The notes beneath the pieces are model-generated. The model saw nothing but the letters and a program-made list of their open reading frames with translations. It was not told the origin of the DNA and made no database searches. A program made the translations under genes and the position numbers. Positions 52,778-62,607 of a stretch of 64,000 nucleotides of DNA are shown here, piece after piece. The DNA comes from Vibrio atypicus (GTDB lineage: Bacteria; Pseudomonadota; Gammaproteobacteria; Enterobacterales; Vibrionaceae), in assembly GCF_009811315.1 (NCBI RefSeq), contig NZ_BLID01000008.1:186001-250000 (forward strand). The letters run 5' to 3'. The stretch's first letter is position 1. Every line of letters begins with the position of its first letter.

Positions 52778-53662
52778 ATGAATATTCGAGACTTTGAGTA
52801 CTTAGTCGCTTTGGCTGAACACAATCATTTCCGTAAAGCGGCGGAAGCGTGCTTTGTGAGTCAGCCGACACTCAGTGGTCAAATCCGTAAACTTGAAGAT
52901 GAGCTTGGTACAGCGCTTTTAGAGCGTAGTAGCCGCCGAGTCCTTTTTACAGATGCCGGCTTACAATTGGTCGACCAAGCAAAACGTATTTTGACGGAAG
53001 TGAAGACGTTTAAAGATATGGCAAGTGGTCAAGCAGGGGAGATGGTTGGTCCGATGCATATTGGATTTATCCCCACAGTGGGTCCTTACCTACTGCCGAA
53101 AATTGTACCTATGCTTAAAGAGCAGTTTCCTGAGCTAGAGTTGTACCTGCATGAAGCGCAGACTCACCAACTGGTAAGACAGTTAGAAGATGGCAAGCTG
53201 GATTGCTTGGTGCTGGCTTCTGTGGCTGAAACTGCGCCTTTCAAAGAGATTGAAGTGTACAACGAAGCGTTGAGTGTTGCGGTGCCGTGCGATCACGAAT
53301 GGGCAGCTCTGGATGAAATAGATATGCTGGAGCTAAATGGTCGTACCGTGCTGGCATTAGGGGATGGCCATTGTTTACGTGATCAAGCGTTAGGTTTCTG
53401 TTTTGCTGCGGGCGCGAAAGATGATGAACGCTTTAAGGCGACGAGTTTAGAGACATTACGCAATATGGTCGCCGCTGGAGCAGGGATTACCTTGTTACCA
53501 GAACTATCGCTGCCAAAAGAAAAACAGAAAGATGGCGTTTGTTATCTACGCGCCTGTAACCCTGTACCTTCACGCAGTATTGTATTGGCGTATCGTCCTG
53601 GGTCTCCTTTGCGTTCTCGCTTTGAGCATCTTGCCGCTGCCATTCAACAACGTTTGCAGTAA
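52778..53662 (+). CDS. oxyR: Hydrogen peroxide sensor-regulator OxyR
   Basis: LysR-family activator. The winged helix-turn-helix is at residues 1-60 (MNIRDFEYLVALAEHNHFRKAAEACFVSQP). The two redox cysteines, Cys199 and Cys208 in GDGHCLRDQALGFC, have exactly the E. coli numbering. TSLETLRNMVAAGAGITLLPEL is also conserved. It is 294 residues long. A GTGGGGAG site is near ATG 52778. The operator at 52716-52752 overlaps its own promoter region, so autoregulation and control of divergent prx-grx are likely. Confidence 0.97.
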   Translation: MNIRDFEYLVALAEHNHFRKAAEACFVSQPTLSGQIRKLEDELGTALLERSSRRVLFTDAGLQLVDQAKRILTEVKTFKDMASGQAGEMVGPMHIGFIPTVGPYLLPKIVPMLKEQFPELELYLHEAQTHQLVRQLEDGKLDCLVLASVAETAPFKEIEVYNEALSVAVPCDHEWAALDEIDMLELNGRTVLALGDGHCLRDQALGFCFAAGAKDDERFKATSLETLRNMVAAGAGITLLPELSLPKEKQKDGVCYLRACNPVPSRSIVLAYRPGSPLRSRFEHLAAAIQQRLQ

Positions 53663-53686
53663 AGCCATTAAATTGAAGTAGATAAA

Positions 53687-53722
53687 GAAAGGGGCCGATG
53701 TTTTCACATCGGCCCCTTTTTG
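53687..53722. terminator. Bidirectional terminator between oxyR and mrcA
   Basis: AAAGGGGCCGATGT / ACATCGGCCCCTTT form a 14-bp stem with a TTTC loop and T/A runs. Confidence 0.93.
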
Positions 53723-53732
53723 ATTTTATCCG

Positions 53733-56264
53733 TTAGAATAAATCTTCACTACCATCTTCCGAGGTGTAGATGCTATCAATGCTTTCGTTGCTCACGTATT
53801 CCGTTGGCTCTGTGCCTTCCTCAAAGTATTCAAACATAGAGGTTGAATCAAACTTATTGGTTAGTAGGCCAGTATCGCGGTCAATACGAACTCGAACGAT
53901 ACCTGGTGGAATCACTTTGGCCTGCGGCATGGTATCTTTAAGTGCGTCATGCATGAAGTCTACCCACGCTGGCTGAGCCGTTTTAGCTCCGGCTTCTGCC
54001 CCTGAGGTTTGACCGTTACCTAAGTTGCTGTTTGGTGTTGTGCGGCCTAGCTTACGGTTGTGGTCATCAAAACCTACCCAAGCAACCGCGACCATACCAG
54101 GTGCGTAACCGTTATACCATGCGTCTTTGGAGTCGTTGGTTGTACCGGTTTTACCACCGATGTCACGACGCTCAAGCTTCTGCGCGCGCCAACCTGTGCC
54201 GTTCCAACCTGTTCCATCTCGCCAGTTACCACCACCCCAAATGTTGCTGTACATCATTTCACGAACTAGGAAAGCAGTCTGCTCAGAGATTACTTGAGGC
54301 GCATATTGAGGCTGATCGCTTGTTTCCGCCACTTCCACATCTTGCTCTTGGAACTCATTTTCTTCTGCGTTCACGACTGGCGTATCACAGCCTTTGCGAC
54401 AGATGGTCTTTGGCGTTGCTTCAAACTCAACGTCACCAAATGGGCCCTCTACTTTGCTGATGTAGAAAGGTTCAACATAGTAACCGCCGTTAGCAAACAC
54501 AGAGTAGCCTTGAGCCATTTTTATCGGCGTTAAGCTACCTGCACCCAGCGCGATGGTTTCTGAGCGTGGTAGTTGATCAATATTGAAACCAAAGCGAGTG
54601 AGGTACTCACGCGTCTCATCTAAGCCGACTTCACGTAGTACTCGAACAGCCATCACGTTTTTCGACTGAGCTAAGCCGATACGTAGGCGAGTTGGGCCGA
54701 CATATGTAGGTGGCGAGTTCTTAGGACGCCATGCAGTGCCTTGGCTCTTGTCCCATTGATTGACTGGTGCGTCGTTGATAAGCGTTGCAAGTGTCAATCC
54801 TTTATCAATAGCGGCGGAGTAGATAAAAGGTTTGATACTTGAACCAACTTGACGAACGGATTGAGTGGCACGGTTAAACTTGTTGTGCACGAAGTTGAAG
54901 CCACCTACTAATGCTAATACCGCGCCGTTTTCAGGGTTCATAGCGGTGAATGCTGTATTGGCATTAGGCACTTGGCTTAGGTGCCATGCAAAGGTTGATT
55001 CCTCTTTTTCAATTGGAGTCTCAATTTGGCGTACCCAAACTTGCTCACCAACCGCAAGTACATCAGAGGCTTTTTTCGGTACTGCGCCTTGGCGATCGTC
55101 ATTGCGGAACTTACGAGCCCACTTAATGCCATCCCAATTTAGTGTTTGTGTACCATTGCTTTTCACAACCACGGTTGCTTGCTTGCCTTCAACTTGGGTA
55201 ACAACCGCAGGAATCAACTCGCCGTAAGTGGGTACTTTGCGTAGTGTTTTTTCAATCTGTTCTTGGTCAAAGGCCGGTTGGTCTTTTTTCCAAAGCACTT
55301 TCTCTGCGCCTCGGTAACCGTGACGTTCATCGTAAGCAATCAGATTGTTAATTGCAGATTTGTTCGCCGCTTCTTGCAGTTTTGAATCTACCGTTGTGTA
55401 GATGTTCATACCTGATGTGTAAGCGGCTTCTTGGCCATAGCGAGAGACCATCCATGCGCGAGCAAGCTCTGCCACATATGGCGCGTTTAATTCGATTTCT
55501 GCACCATGGTAGCGAGAGACAATTTCTTCATCGCGAGCTTGTTGATACTCTTCTTCAGTGATGTATTTCTCATCCAGCATACGCTTAAGAACCACATTAC
55601 GACGGTGAGTGGCGCGCTCTAAAGAGTAGATTGGGTTCATAGTGGACGGTGCTTTTGGCATACCGGCCAGAGTTGCTTGTTCACTTAAGGTCAGATCTTG
55701 TAGGTCTTTACCAAAGTAAACGCGGGCAGCAGCGCCGAAACCATATGAACGGTAACCCAAGAAGATCTTGTTGACGTACAACTCCATGATCTCTTGTTTA
55801 GTCAGCAACTGCTCAATGTGAATCGCAATGAAGATCTCTTTGATTTTACGCATGATCTTCTTCTCATTAGAAAGGAAGAAGTTACGTGCTAGCTGCTGAG
55901 TAATAGTACTCGCGCCCTGTTTTGCCGAACCCGACATCGCTACTACGATAGCGGCGCGGGTAATACCAATCGGGTCAATACCAGGGTGATCGTAAAAGCG
56001 GCTATCTTCGGTTGCGATCAGCGCTTCAATCAAATGTTGCGGGATCTCATCGTAGCTAACAGGTATACGACGTTTTTCACCAAACTGAGAGATCAGTTTG
56101 CCGTCTTGGCTAAACACCTGCATTGGTGTTTGCAGCTCTACGTCTTTTAAAGTCGCTACATCTGGTAGCTCAGGTTTGACATATAAATAGAAGCCGAAAA
56201 TTGTACCGACTCCAAGAATCATGCAAACCAGTGTGAAAATGAACAATCGCTTTATGAACTTCAC
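53733..56264 (-). CDS. mrcA: Penicillin-binding protein 1A
   Basis: Bifunctional peptidoglycan synthase of 843 residues. An N-terminal membrane anchor (about 6-28) is followed by the GT51 glycosyltransferase with catalytic Glu86 in ATEDSRFYDHPG and by RKIKEIFIAIHIEQ. An OB-like domain typical of PBP1A follows. The transpeptidase has SxxK in GSSIKPF, SxN in AQSKN, and KTG in GGKTGTTNDSKDAWY. The C-terminus is acidic. It is divergent from pilMNOPQ, the usual arrangement in gammaproteobacteria. Confidence 0.97.
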   Translation of the reverse strand: MKFIKRLFIFTLVCMILGVGTIFGFYLYVKPELPDVATLKDVELQTPMQVFSQDGKLISQFGEKRRIPVSYDEIPQHLIEALIATEDSRFYDHPGIDPIGITRAAIVVAMSGSAKQGASTITQQLARNFFLSNEKKIMRKIKEIFIAIHIEQLLTKQEIMELYVNKIFLGYRSYGFGAAARVYFGKDLQDLTLSEQATLAGMPKAPSTMNPIYSLERATHRRNVVLKRMLDEKYITEEEYQQARDEEIVSRYHGAEIELNAPYVAELARAWMVSRYGQEAAYTSGMNIYTTVDSKLQEAANKSAINNLIAYDERHGYRGAEKVLWKKDQPAFDQEQIEKTLRKVPTYGELIPAVVTQVEGKQATVVVKSNGTQTLNWDGIKWARKFRNDDRQGAVPKKASDVLAVGEQVWVRQIETPIEKEESTFAWHLSQVPNANTAFTAMNPENGAVLALVGGFNFVHNKFNRATQSVRQVGSSIKPFIYSAAIDKGLTLATLINDAPVNQWDKSQGTAWRPKNSPPTYVGPTRLRIGLAQSKNVMAVRVLREVGLDETREYLTRFGFNIDQLPRSETIALGAGSLTPIKMAQGYSVFANGGYYVEPFYISKVEGPFGDVEFEATPKTICRKGCDTPVVNAEENEFQEQDVEVAETSDQPQYAPQVISEQTAFLVREMMYSNIWGGGNWRDGTGWNGTGWRAQKLERRDIGGKTGTTNDSKDAWYNGYAPGMVAVAWVGFDDHNRKLGRTTPNSNLGNGQTSGAEAGAKTAQPAWVDFMHDALKDTMPQAKVIPPGIVRVRIDRDTGLLTNKFDSTSMFEYFEEGTEPTEYVSNESIDSIYTSEDGSEDLF

Positions 56265-56400
56265 CGGATAATTCCTGATTAATTAGGTTCACCATATGCA
56301 AACCCTTGTACTTTAAGCTAAAACCTTAGCTCGTTTGGTTAATGTGCGAACAAAATTGTTATTTACGCATACAGAGCAAAGCAACAGCATGGAGCAAAGC

Positions 56401-57396
56401 ATGGGTAAATCTCTCGTTATTGGCGTTGATATCGGCCACCACAGTATTAAAGCGGTCGCCCTCAAGCCCTCAAAAGGCACATTGACGCTGGTTAGTTATC
56501 AAGAGTTGACTATCGAATCCGACATTTTCACTGATAACCACATGTTAAATTATCAGAAAATTGTAAAGAAACTCAAAGAACTAAGAAAGGGCTTACCGCT
56601 ATTTAGTCGCAAAGTTGCGTTAGCGATACCAGACAACGCCGTAATAAGTAAGGTATTACAAATAGATAGCGAGTTAGATCAGCAAGAAAGAGAATTCGCT
56701 ATCTTTCAGGCTTTCGCTCATCAATCTCCGTTTCCTATTGAAGAACTCAATCTTGATTTCGTTGAATTGGCTCAACCTAGCTCGAATCATACGATGGCAA
56801 GCTATCAAGTCTATGCCACTAAACGAGAAGTGGTGGATAGCCGAATTCAAGCTGTCACTAAGGCCGGCTATCAACCTATTTTGATGGATATGCAGGCACA
56901 CAGCTTAGTGCAGATCTGGCAAATGGCATCAAGAGCCTACAATCGGTTTGATTGGTTGTTGGTGGATGTTGGGCTCAGCCAGTCATCAATTTGTATCGAT
57001 CTGCAAGATAAGTCTCCTTTTTGTAAAGAGATTGCGCTTGGCACTCAGTTGATCGATACCGATGCGCAGTTCGAACATCTGATTCACGGTAGCGTTGAGC
57101 GCTATATTTTTGCTTTGGTTGAAAAGCTGCAGCGCAATCTGCAACTACTCGCTTCCGTTCATGGGGTCACTGCTGAAGGGATATGGCTATCGGGTGGCGG
57201 TGCTGCCACCCCTATGTTGGCTGAAGAGATCGCAAGACGGTTGAATCTCAAATGTGAACTGCTGAATCCTCTCACTCTTTTTGAAACTTCTAGTACCAAG
57301 AGTCGTGCTGACTTTTCAACTGGACACGCTTATACCACAGCTGCGGGGTTAGCTTTACGCGGTCTGGATTGGTTGGAGAATCATCATGCTGCATAG
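56401..57396 (+). CDS. pilM: Type IV pilus assembly protein PilM
   Basis: Cytoplasmic actin-like ATPase of the type IV pilus alignment complex, binding the N-terminus of PilN. ATG 56401 (MGKSLVIGVDIGHHSIKAV, 331 residues) is favoured by GGAG 6 bp upstream; in-frame ATG 56389 is possible. Actin-fold phosphate loops are GVDIGHHSIKAV and LLVDVGLSQSSI, and the adenosine motif is IWLSGGGAATPML. First gene of pilMNOPQ; its end overlaps pilN by 11 bp. Confidence 0.94.
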   Translation: MGKSLVIGVDIGHHSIKAVALKPSKGTLTLVSYQELTIESDIFTDNHMLNYQKIVKKLKELRKGLPLFSRKVALAIPDNAVISKVLQIDSELDQQEREFAIFQAFAHQSPFPIEELNLDFVELAQPSSNHTMASYQVYATKREVVDSRIQAVTKAGYQPILMDMQAHSLVQIWQMASRAYNRFDWLLVDVGLSQSSICIDLQDKSPFCKEIALGTQLIDTDAQFEHLIHGSVERYIFALVEKLQRNLQLLASVHGVTAEGIWLSGGGAATPMLAEEIARRLNLKCELLNPLTLFETSSTKSRADFSTGHAYTTAAGLALRGLDWLENHHAA

Positions 57397-57973
57397 AATT
57401 AACCTACTGCCATGGCGTGAAGAGCTTCAAGCGCGGCATAAGCGTCGTTTTGTTTCTATTCTGGCTTTGGGAGCGGTGCTTGCGGTGGGAGCGCAGTGGA
57501 TTGCGGCCAGTTACCTTCAACATCAAACCGATACTCAGCAAGCTAGAGCTCGTTATTTAGAAAGCTACATTGGCCAATTAGATAAGCGTATCAATGAGTT
57601 GAAACAAGTAGAGCAAGAACATCAGGCACTGCTGACTCGTCTTTCGGTGGTAGAGAACTTACAAACTGAGCGCAACAAAACCACTGACTTCATGAATGTG
57701 CTGCCAACTTTGGTTCCTGAAGGGGTCTATGTCGATAAAATAAAAATGAATGGACTGCATATTCAAATGTCAGGGATAAGTGATACCACATCTCGACTCG
57801 CCACCATGTTAGATAACCTTGAAAGCTCAGCCGATATTCGCCAAGTGGAGATGCACTCCATAGTTCATGATAAGCCTCGTTTTGGTAAGAAATTTCAAAC
57901 TTTTAACGTGTCATTTTCTTTTGTTTCGACACGGCCTGAAGTGAGCAAGCAAGGAGGCAACCATCATGGCTAG
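57386..57973 (+). CDS. pilN: Type IV pilus assembly protein PilN
   Basis: A 195-residue bitopic inner-membrane protein. It begins MLHRINLLPWREELQARHKRR, the conserved INLLPWR motif that binds PilM. One membrane segment (about 23-43), a coiled coil (about 48-85) and a ferredoxin-like periplasmic domain follow. With PilO it forms the alignment ring between PilM and PilP-PilQ. Its stop overlaps pilO by 8 bp. Confidence 0.95.
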   Translation: MLHRINLLPWREELQARHKRRFVSILALGAVLAVGAQWIAASYLQHQTDTQQARARYLESYIGQLDKRINELKQVEQEHQALLTRLSVVENLQTERNKTTDFMNVLPTLVPEGVYVDKIKMNGLHIQMSGISDTTSRLATMLDNLESSADIRQVEMHSIVHDKPRFGKKFQTFNVSFSFVSTRPEVSKQGGNHHG

Positions 57974-58556
57974 CTATTCCGATTTGGATCTTGAAGATAT
58001 TGCTGAATGGCCATTGATTCCTCAATTGGTGGTGACGGTTTTATTTATTGTGGTTATTCAAGCTGCGGGGTATTGGTTTTACCTCAAGCCGAAAGTGGAA
58101 AATCTCGAAAGACTCAAACAGCAAGAATCCGTGCTGAAGTCGACGGTCAGAATTAAAGCTAACAAGGTGGCAACCTTACCTAAATTACAGGCTCAGCTCG
58201 ACGAACTATCCGAGCGATATGATTACTTGTCTCGCCAACTTCCCGTTCAAAAAGAGCTGGCGAGTATGTTGGCGTCGGTGAATGAAGAAGGGCTCAAAAA
58301 CAGTTTGACATTTACCCGAATTGATTGGGGGCAAAAGCAGAATCAAGAGTTTCTCTATCGTTTGCCGCTCAACATAGAGCTGACAGGGGATTATCACAAC
58401 ATTGGTGATTTTAGCCAGGCCATTGCAGAGCTCCCTCGTATCATCAACTTCGATGATGTGGACTGGCAGCGAGTCAGTCAAGAGAGCAGTACTCTGCATT
58501 TTCGCGTCAGAGCTTATACCTACCAATTCAAACCAGAGGTGAAAGATGAAAACTAA
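57966..58556 (+). CDS. pilO: Type IV pilus assembly protein PilO
   Basis: A 196-residue bitopic protein: a short N-terminal cytoplasmic part, one membrane segment (about 17-39), a coiled coil (about 45-85) and a periplasmic ferredoxin-like domain with the TGDYHNIGDFSQAIAELPRI motif common to PilO. An AAGGAGG site precedes ATG 57966. Overlaps pilN by 8 bp and pilP by 11 bp. Confidence 0.95.
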   Translation: MASYSDLDLEDIAEWPLIPQLVVTVLFIVVIQAAGYWFYLKPKVENLERLKQQESVLKSTVRIKANKVATLPKLQAQLDELSERYDYLSRQLPVQKELASMLASVNEEGLKNSLTFTRIDWGQKQNQEFLYRLPLNIELTGDYHNIGDFSQAIAELPRIINFDDVDWQRVSQESSTLHFRVRAYTYQFKPEVKDEN

Positions 58557-59058
58557 CCGATTGTTGGCTTTGGTTTCGTTTGTGCTAATGGGGTGTCAGG
58601 CCAACCAAGAGTCGTTGGATGAATTTGTTGCTCAAGTTGAGCGTAAAGCACGCCAGGATGTGGTTGACCTTGCGCCTGTGATTGACTTTCGTATCGCTAA
58701 GTATCAAGGGCATGAGCAGAGGGCGCCCTTTGTGTTACCTCAAGCCGCACTGGCTTTGAATCAACCATTGGCGAGCAAAGAGTGCTGGCAGCCAACCCCG
58801 CGAGCGCAGGGAGGGCAGTTAGAGAAGTACCCACTCAGTAAATTACGTTTGAAAGGGATGATGAGTCGCAGTGGCAAGGTATCTGGCTTGGTGCAAACTC
58901 CAAATGGCAAAGTAGTAAAAGTCAACGTTGGTCACTATATCGGCCAGCACAATGGCAAAGTGACAGAGGTCACCGCGAATTATTTAAAAATTAATGAAAC
59001 CCTTCCTGATGGGCTGGGTTGTTGGAACAAACGCAACGTTAAGTTAGCGCTAAAGTAG
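58546..59058 (+). CDS. pilP: Type IV pilus assembly lipoprotein PilP
   Basis: A 170-residue lipoprotein with lipobox LMGC (Cys17) after a short signal sequence. A disordered stretch (about 20-90) leads to a beta-sandwich domain (about 95-165, LRLKGMMSRSGKVSGLVQTPNGKV) that docks on secretin PilQ, linking the inner-membrane PilNO ring to the outer-membrane pore. It overlaps pilO by 11 bp. Confidence 0.94.
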   Translation: MKTNRLLALVSFVLMGCQANQESLDEFVAQVERKARQDVVDLAPVIDFRIAKYQGHEQRAPFVLPQAALALNQPLASKECWQPTPRAQGGQLEKYPLSKLRLKGMMSRSGKVSGLVQTPNGKVVKVNVGHYIGQHNGKVTEVTANYLKINETLPDGLGCWNKRNVKLALK

Positions 59059-59071
59059 GTGTCATAAAGAA

Positions 59072-60784
59072 ATGAAAGGATTATCACACACGTTTTTCTC
59101 TATGTTTGCTGCTGCGCTCGTTGCGTTGAGTGGGCTCTATTCAGTAAACAGCACTGCACAAGAGGTAGATCAGCCAAACCAGTTAGAGAATGTTGATTTT
59201 CGAGTTGATGCGGCTCATAACGGCAAAATCGTCATTGAGTTCACGCAAGCGCAGATCATGGTGGACATTCAAAAGAGTGAAAAGGGGCTGAATATTGAGT
59301 TGCTAGATACGGATGTATCAGACGATAAGCTCTATTTGCTTGATGTTAAAGATTTCGCAACCAACATCTCAACCATTGAAGTGTTTCGTAAAGGTGAAAA
59401 TGTGCAACTTCTGGCGACAGTTGAAGGCGAGTATCACTATGATTATCAACTGATGGGGAATTATCTCGAAGTGGTGATTGAAAAACCTTACCAAGAAGTC
59501 AGTGAGCCAGAAAGCACAATACTAGAGAAACAAGGCAAGAAGCTCTCGATCAACTTTCAAGATATTCCGGTGCGAAATGTTCTGCAGTTGATCGCCGATT
59601 ACAACGATTTCAACCTCGTGGTTTCAGATTCGGTACAAGGTAACCTGACGCTAAGACTGGACGATGTGCCGTGGCAGCAAGTGCTCGATATTATTCTGCA
59701 AGTAAAGGGCTTGGATAAACGCATTGAAGGTAATGTCGTTCTGATTGCACCTAAAGCTGAACTTGATATGCGAGAGCAGCAAATATTGGAGAAATCCCGC
59801 TTGGAAGAGGAGTTGGGCGATCTGACTTCTGAGATCATTAAAGTCAAGTTTGCCAAAGCCTCAGAGATTGCCGATATGATTGGTGGTGATAGTTCGGTCA
59901 GTATGCTCTCTGAGCGGGGCTCTTTGACCATCGATGAACGCACCAATTCGCTACTTATCCGCGATTTGAAGAGTAATATTGATGTGATTCGAGAGATAAT
60001 CGACACCTTAGACATTCCGGTAAAACAGGTTCAGATAGAGGCGCGAATTGTCAGTGTCAATGAAGGTAACTTAGATGAACTGGGTGTGCGCTGGGGTTTC
60101 ACATCGACCAATGGTAACAATACGGTTGGGGGTTCAATCGAGAGTAACTTATTCCAAGCAGGCATGTTGGAAGGAGATACGTTGCCAGTGGATGACTTTT
60201 TGAACGTGAACTTGGCGGCGACTTCCACTAGCGCCTCTTCAATAGCGTTCCAAGTGGCTAAGCTAGGCTCCGATATGTTGCTCGATTTAGAGTTGTCTGC
60301 ATTGCAACGCGAGTCCAAAGCGGAAGTGATTTCTAGCCCACGTTTGATTACTACCAATAAAAAGCCCGCTTACATTGAGCAAGGTACAGAAATCCCGTAT
60401 CTAGAATCCTCTTCCAGTGGCGCAACCAGTGTGACGTTCAAGAAAGCGGTATTGAGTTTAAAAGTCACTCCACAAATTACGCCTGACAATCGCCTCGTTT
60501 TAGATTTGAGTGTCACTCAGGATAGACCGGGTGATGTAGTGAAAACGGGCACAGGAGAGGCGGTTGCCATCAACACTCAGCGCATTGGTACTCAAGTATT
60601 AGTGGATAATGGTGAAACAGTGGTGCTCGGAGGAATATTTCAACACAGCGTGACAGACACGGTTGATAAGGTGCCATTACTCGGAGATTTACCACTTTTA
60701 GGCGCGTTATTCCGACGTAGTTACCAACAAATGGGGAAAAGTGAACTGCTTATTTTCGTTACCCCGAAAGTTGTAATTGAGTAA
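59072..60784 (+). CDS. pilQ: Type IV pilus secretin PilQ
   Basis: Outer-membrane secretin forming the pilus exit pore. The 570 residues start with a signal peptide (about 1-29, cleavage near TAQ). A single AMIN-like domain (about 38-135), an STN/N0 domain (about 155-225), N1 (about 250-320), and the secretin domain (about 345-570) follow; the last contains VISSPRLITTNKKPAYIEQG and VPLLGDLPLLGALFRR. It is shorter than secretins with several AMIN repeats. Last gene of the pilMNOPQ operon; a 176-bp gap precedes aroK. Confidence 0.95.
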   Translation: MKGLSHTFFSMFAAALVALSGLYSVNSTAQEVDQPNQLENVDFRVDAAHNGKIVIEFTQAQIMVDIQKSEKGLNIELLDTDVSDDKLYLLDVKDFATNISTIEVFRKGENVQLLATVEGEYHYDYQLMGNYLEVVIEKPYQEVSEPESTILEKQGKKLSINFQDIPVRNVLQLIADYNDFNLVVSDSVQGNLTLRLDDVPWQQVLDIILQVKGLDKRIEGNVVLIAPKAELDMREQQILEKSRLEEELGDLTSEIIKVKFAKASEIADMIGGDSSVSMLSERGSLTIDERTNSLLIRDLKSNIDVIREIIDTLDIPVKQVQIEARIVSVNEGNLDELGVRWGFTSTNGNNTVGGSIESNLFQAGMLEGDTLPVDDFLNVNLAATSTSASSIAFQVAKLGSDMLLDLELSALQRESKAEVISSPRLITTNKKPAYIEQGTEIPYLESSSSGATSVTFKKAVLSLKVTPQITPDNRLVLDLSVTQDRPGDVVKTGTGEAVAINTQRIGTQVLVDNGETVVLGGIFQHSVTDTVDKVPLLGDLPLLGALFRRSYQQMGKSELLIFVTPKVVIE

Positions 60785-60960
60785 GAAATGATAACTTTAA
60801 AAAAATAAATTTGCATTAGTGTCACCTTATCTAGATAATTTCGGGTCTTATCACGAATTATCTGTGAGGAATAGGTGCCACAAGCATTTCCATCGTTGGA
60901 TTTTGTCCGACTCTTCTTGTGGCGATGTCATTGAATTAACGTTGTAAATTACTGCTAAAC

Positions 60961-61479
60961 ATGGCTGAGAAACGCAATATTTTCCTTGTTGGCCCTATGG
61001 GCGCCGGCAAAAGCACAATCGGTAGACACCTAGCTCAACAACTTCATATGGAGTTTGTTGATTCTGATACCGTTATTGAAGAACGCACTGGTGCAGATAT
61101 CGCTTGGGTATTTGATGTAGAAGGCGAAGCAGGCTTCCGCGATCGCGAAGAAAAAGTGATTAACGACCTAACCGAAGAGCAAGGTATCGTACTTGCTACA
61201 GGTGGTGGTTCTATCATGAGCAAAGAAAATCGCAATCGCCTTTCTGCACGCGGTATCGTTGTGTATCTAGAAACTACGATTGAAAAGCAACTTGCTCGCA
61301 CTAACCGCGACAAGAAGCGTCCACTATTACAAACTGATAATCCACGTAACGTGCTTGAGTCTTTATCTGAAGAACGTAACCCACTTTACGAAGAAATTGC
61401 GGATTACACAGTACGAACAGACGATCAAAGTGCAAAAGTGGTAGCCAACCAGATCGTAAAAATGCTAGAAGAACGTTAA
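60961..61479 (+). CDS. aroK: Shikimate kinase AroK
   Basis: Phosphorylates shikimate in aromatic amino-acid synthesis. The 172 residues have Walker A GPMGAGKST (11-19), shikimate-binding DSDTVIEERTGADI, FRDREEKV, and the LATGGGSIMS loop. The start ATG 60961 gives the conserved MAEKRNIFLVGPMGAGKS. It is transcribed with aroB (25 bp downstream), as in other enterobacteria and vibrios. Confidence 0.97.
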   Translation: MAEKRNIFLVGPMGAGKSTIGRHLAQQLHMEFVDSDTVIEERTGADIAWVFDVEGEAGFRDREEKVINDLTEEQGIVLATGGGSIMSKENRNRLSARGIVVYLETTIEKQLARTNRDKKRPLLQTDNPRNVLESLSEERNPLYEEIADYTVRTDDQSAKVVANQIVKMLEER

Positions 61480-61504
61480 GACTTTTAGCAATTGGAGAAT
61501 ACCC

Positions 61505-62593
61505 ATGGAACGGATTACGGTCAGCTTAGATGAGCGTAGCTATCCAATCTCAATTGGTGCCGGATTATTTAATGATCCGGCCCACCTTTCTTTCTTAGCG
61601 TCAAAACAAAAAGTAGTTGTGATTTCTAACGTCACAGTTGCACCTCTTTACGCTGATAAAATCCTCTCTCTTCTAGAACAATTAGGCTGTGACGCCTCAG
61701 TTTTAGAACTGCCTGATGGCGAACAATACAAATCGCTAGACTCGTTCAACACCATTATGACTTACCTATTGGAAGGTAATTACGCTCGTGATGTGGTTGT
61801 GATTGCTCTTGGTGGTGGTGTGATTGGTGATTTAGTCGGCTTTTCTGCTGCGTGTTACCAGCGTGGTGTCGATTTTATTCAGATTCCAACTACGCTACTT
61901 TCTCAAGTTGATTCATCAGTTGGTGGTAAAACGGCCGTTAACCATAAGCTTGGAAAAAACATGATAGGTGCTTTCTATCAACCTAAAGCTGTGGTGATTG
62001 ATACGGATTGCCTAAAGACGTTGCCGAAACGTGAGTTTGCCGCGGGCATCTCTGAAGTGATTAAATACGGCATCATCTACGATCAAGCTTTCTTTGTTTG
62101 GTTAGAAGAAAATCTAGATAAGCTGTATCAACTTGATGAGCAGGCACTAACTTACGCTATTGCACGTTGTTGTGAAATTAAGGCTGAAGTGGTTGCTCAG
62201 GACGAAAAAGAATCGGGCATTCGCGCCTTGCTGAATCTAGGCCATACCTTTGGCCATGCGATTGAAGCTGAGATGGGCTATGGTAACTGGCTTCACGGCG
62301 AAGCGGTGTCTTCAGGTACCGTGATGGCGGCAAAAACGGCTCAGTTGCAAGGCTTGATCAGTGAAGAGCAAGTTGAGCGAATAGTCTCTATACTGAAAAG
62401 AGCACAGCTACCTGTTCATACTCCGGAACAAATGACTTTCGCTGATTTTATGCGTCATATGATGCGTGATAAGAAAGTATTGGCCGGTGAGTTAAGACTG
62501 GTTCTGCCTACCAGTATTGGCACCGCTGAAGTGGTAAAGGGTGTACCTGAATCCGTTATTGAGCAAGCCATTGATTTTGGTCGCGATATTTAA
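61505..62593 (+). CDS. aroB: 3-dehydroquinate synthase AroB
   Basis: NAD- and zinc-dependent cyclase, second step of the shikimate pathway. The 362 residues carry ELPDGEQYKSLD, the GGGVIGDLVGFSAACYQRGV glycine-rich loop, PTTLLSQVDSSVGGKTAVNH, and zinc-binding GHTFGHAIE. ATTGGAGA lies just upstream of ATG 61505. It forms the aroKB-damX order that continues to dam in related genomes. Confidence 0.97.
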   Translation: MERITVSLDERSYPISIGAGLFNDPAHLSFLASKQKVVVISNVTVAPLYADKILSLLEQLGCDASVLELPDGEQYKSLDSFNTIMTYLLEGNYARDVVVIALGGGVIGDLVGFSAACYQRGVDFIQIPTTLLSQVDSSVGGKTAVNHKLGKNMIGAFYQPKAVVIDTDCLKTLPKREFAAGISEVIKYGIIYDQAFFVWLEENLDKLYQLDEQALTYAIARCCEIKAEVVAQDEKESGIRALLNLGHTFGHAIEAEMGYGNWLHGEAVSSGTVMAAKTAQLQGLISEEQVERIVSILKRAQLPVHTPEQMTFADFMRHMMRDKKVLAGELRLVLPTSIGTAEVVKGVPESVIEQAIDFGRDI

Positions 62594-62607
62594 TCTTACC
62601 TTCATGT

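Noticed and set aside
54032..54460. 142-codon frame antisense to mrcA
   Set aside because: Shadow of a strongly conserved PBP1A gene; rich in His and Cys, as typical of antisense frames.
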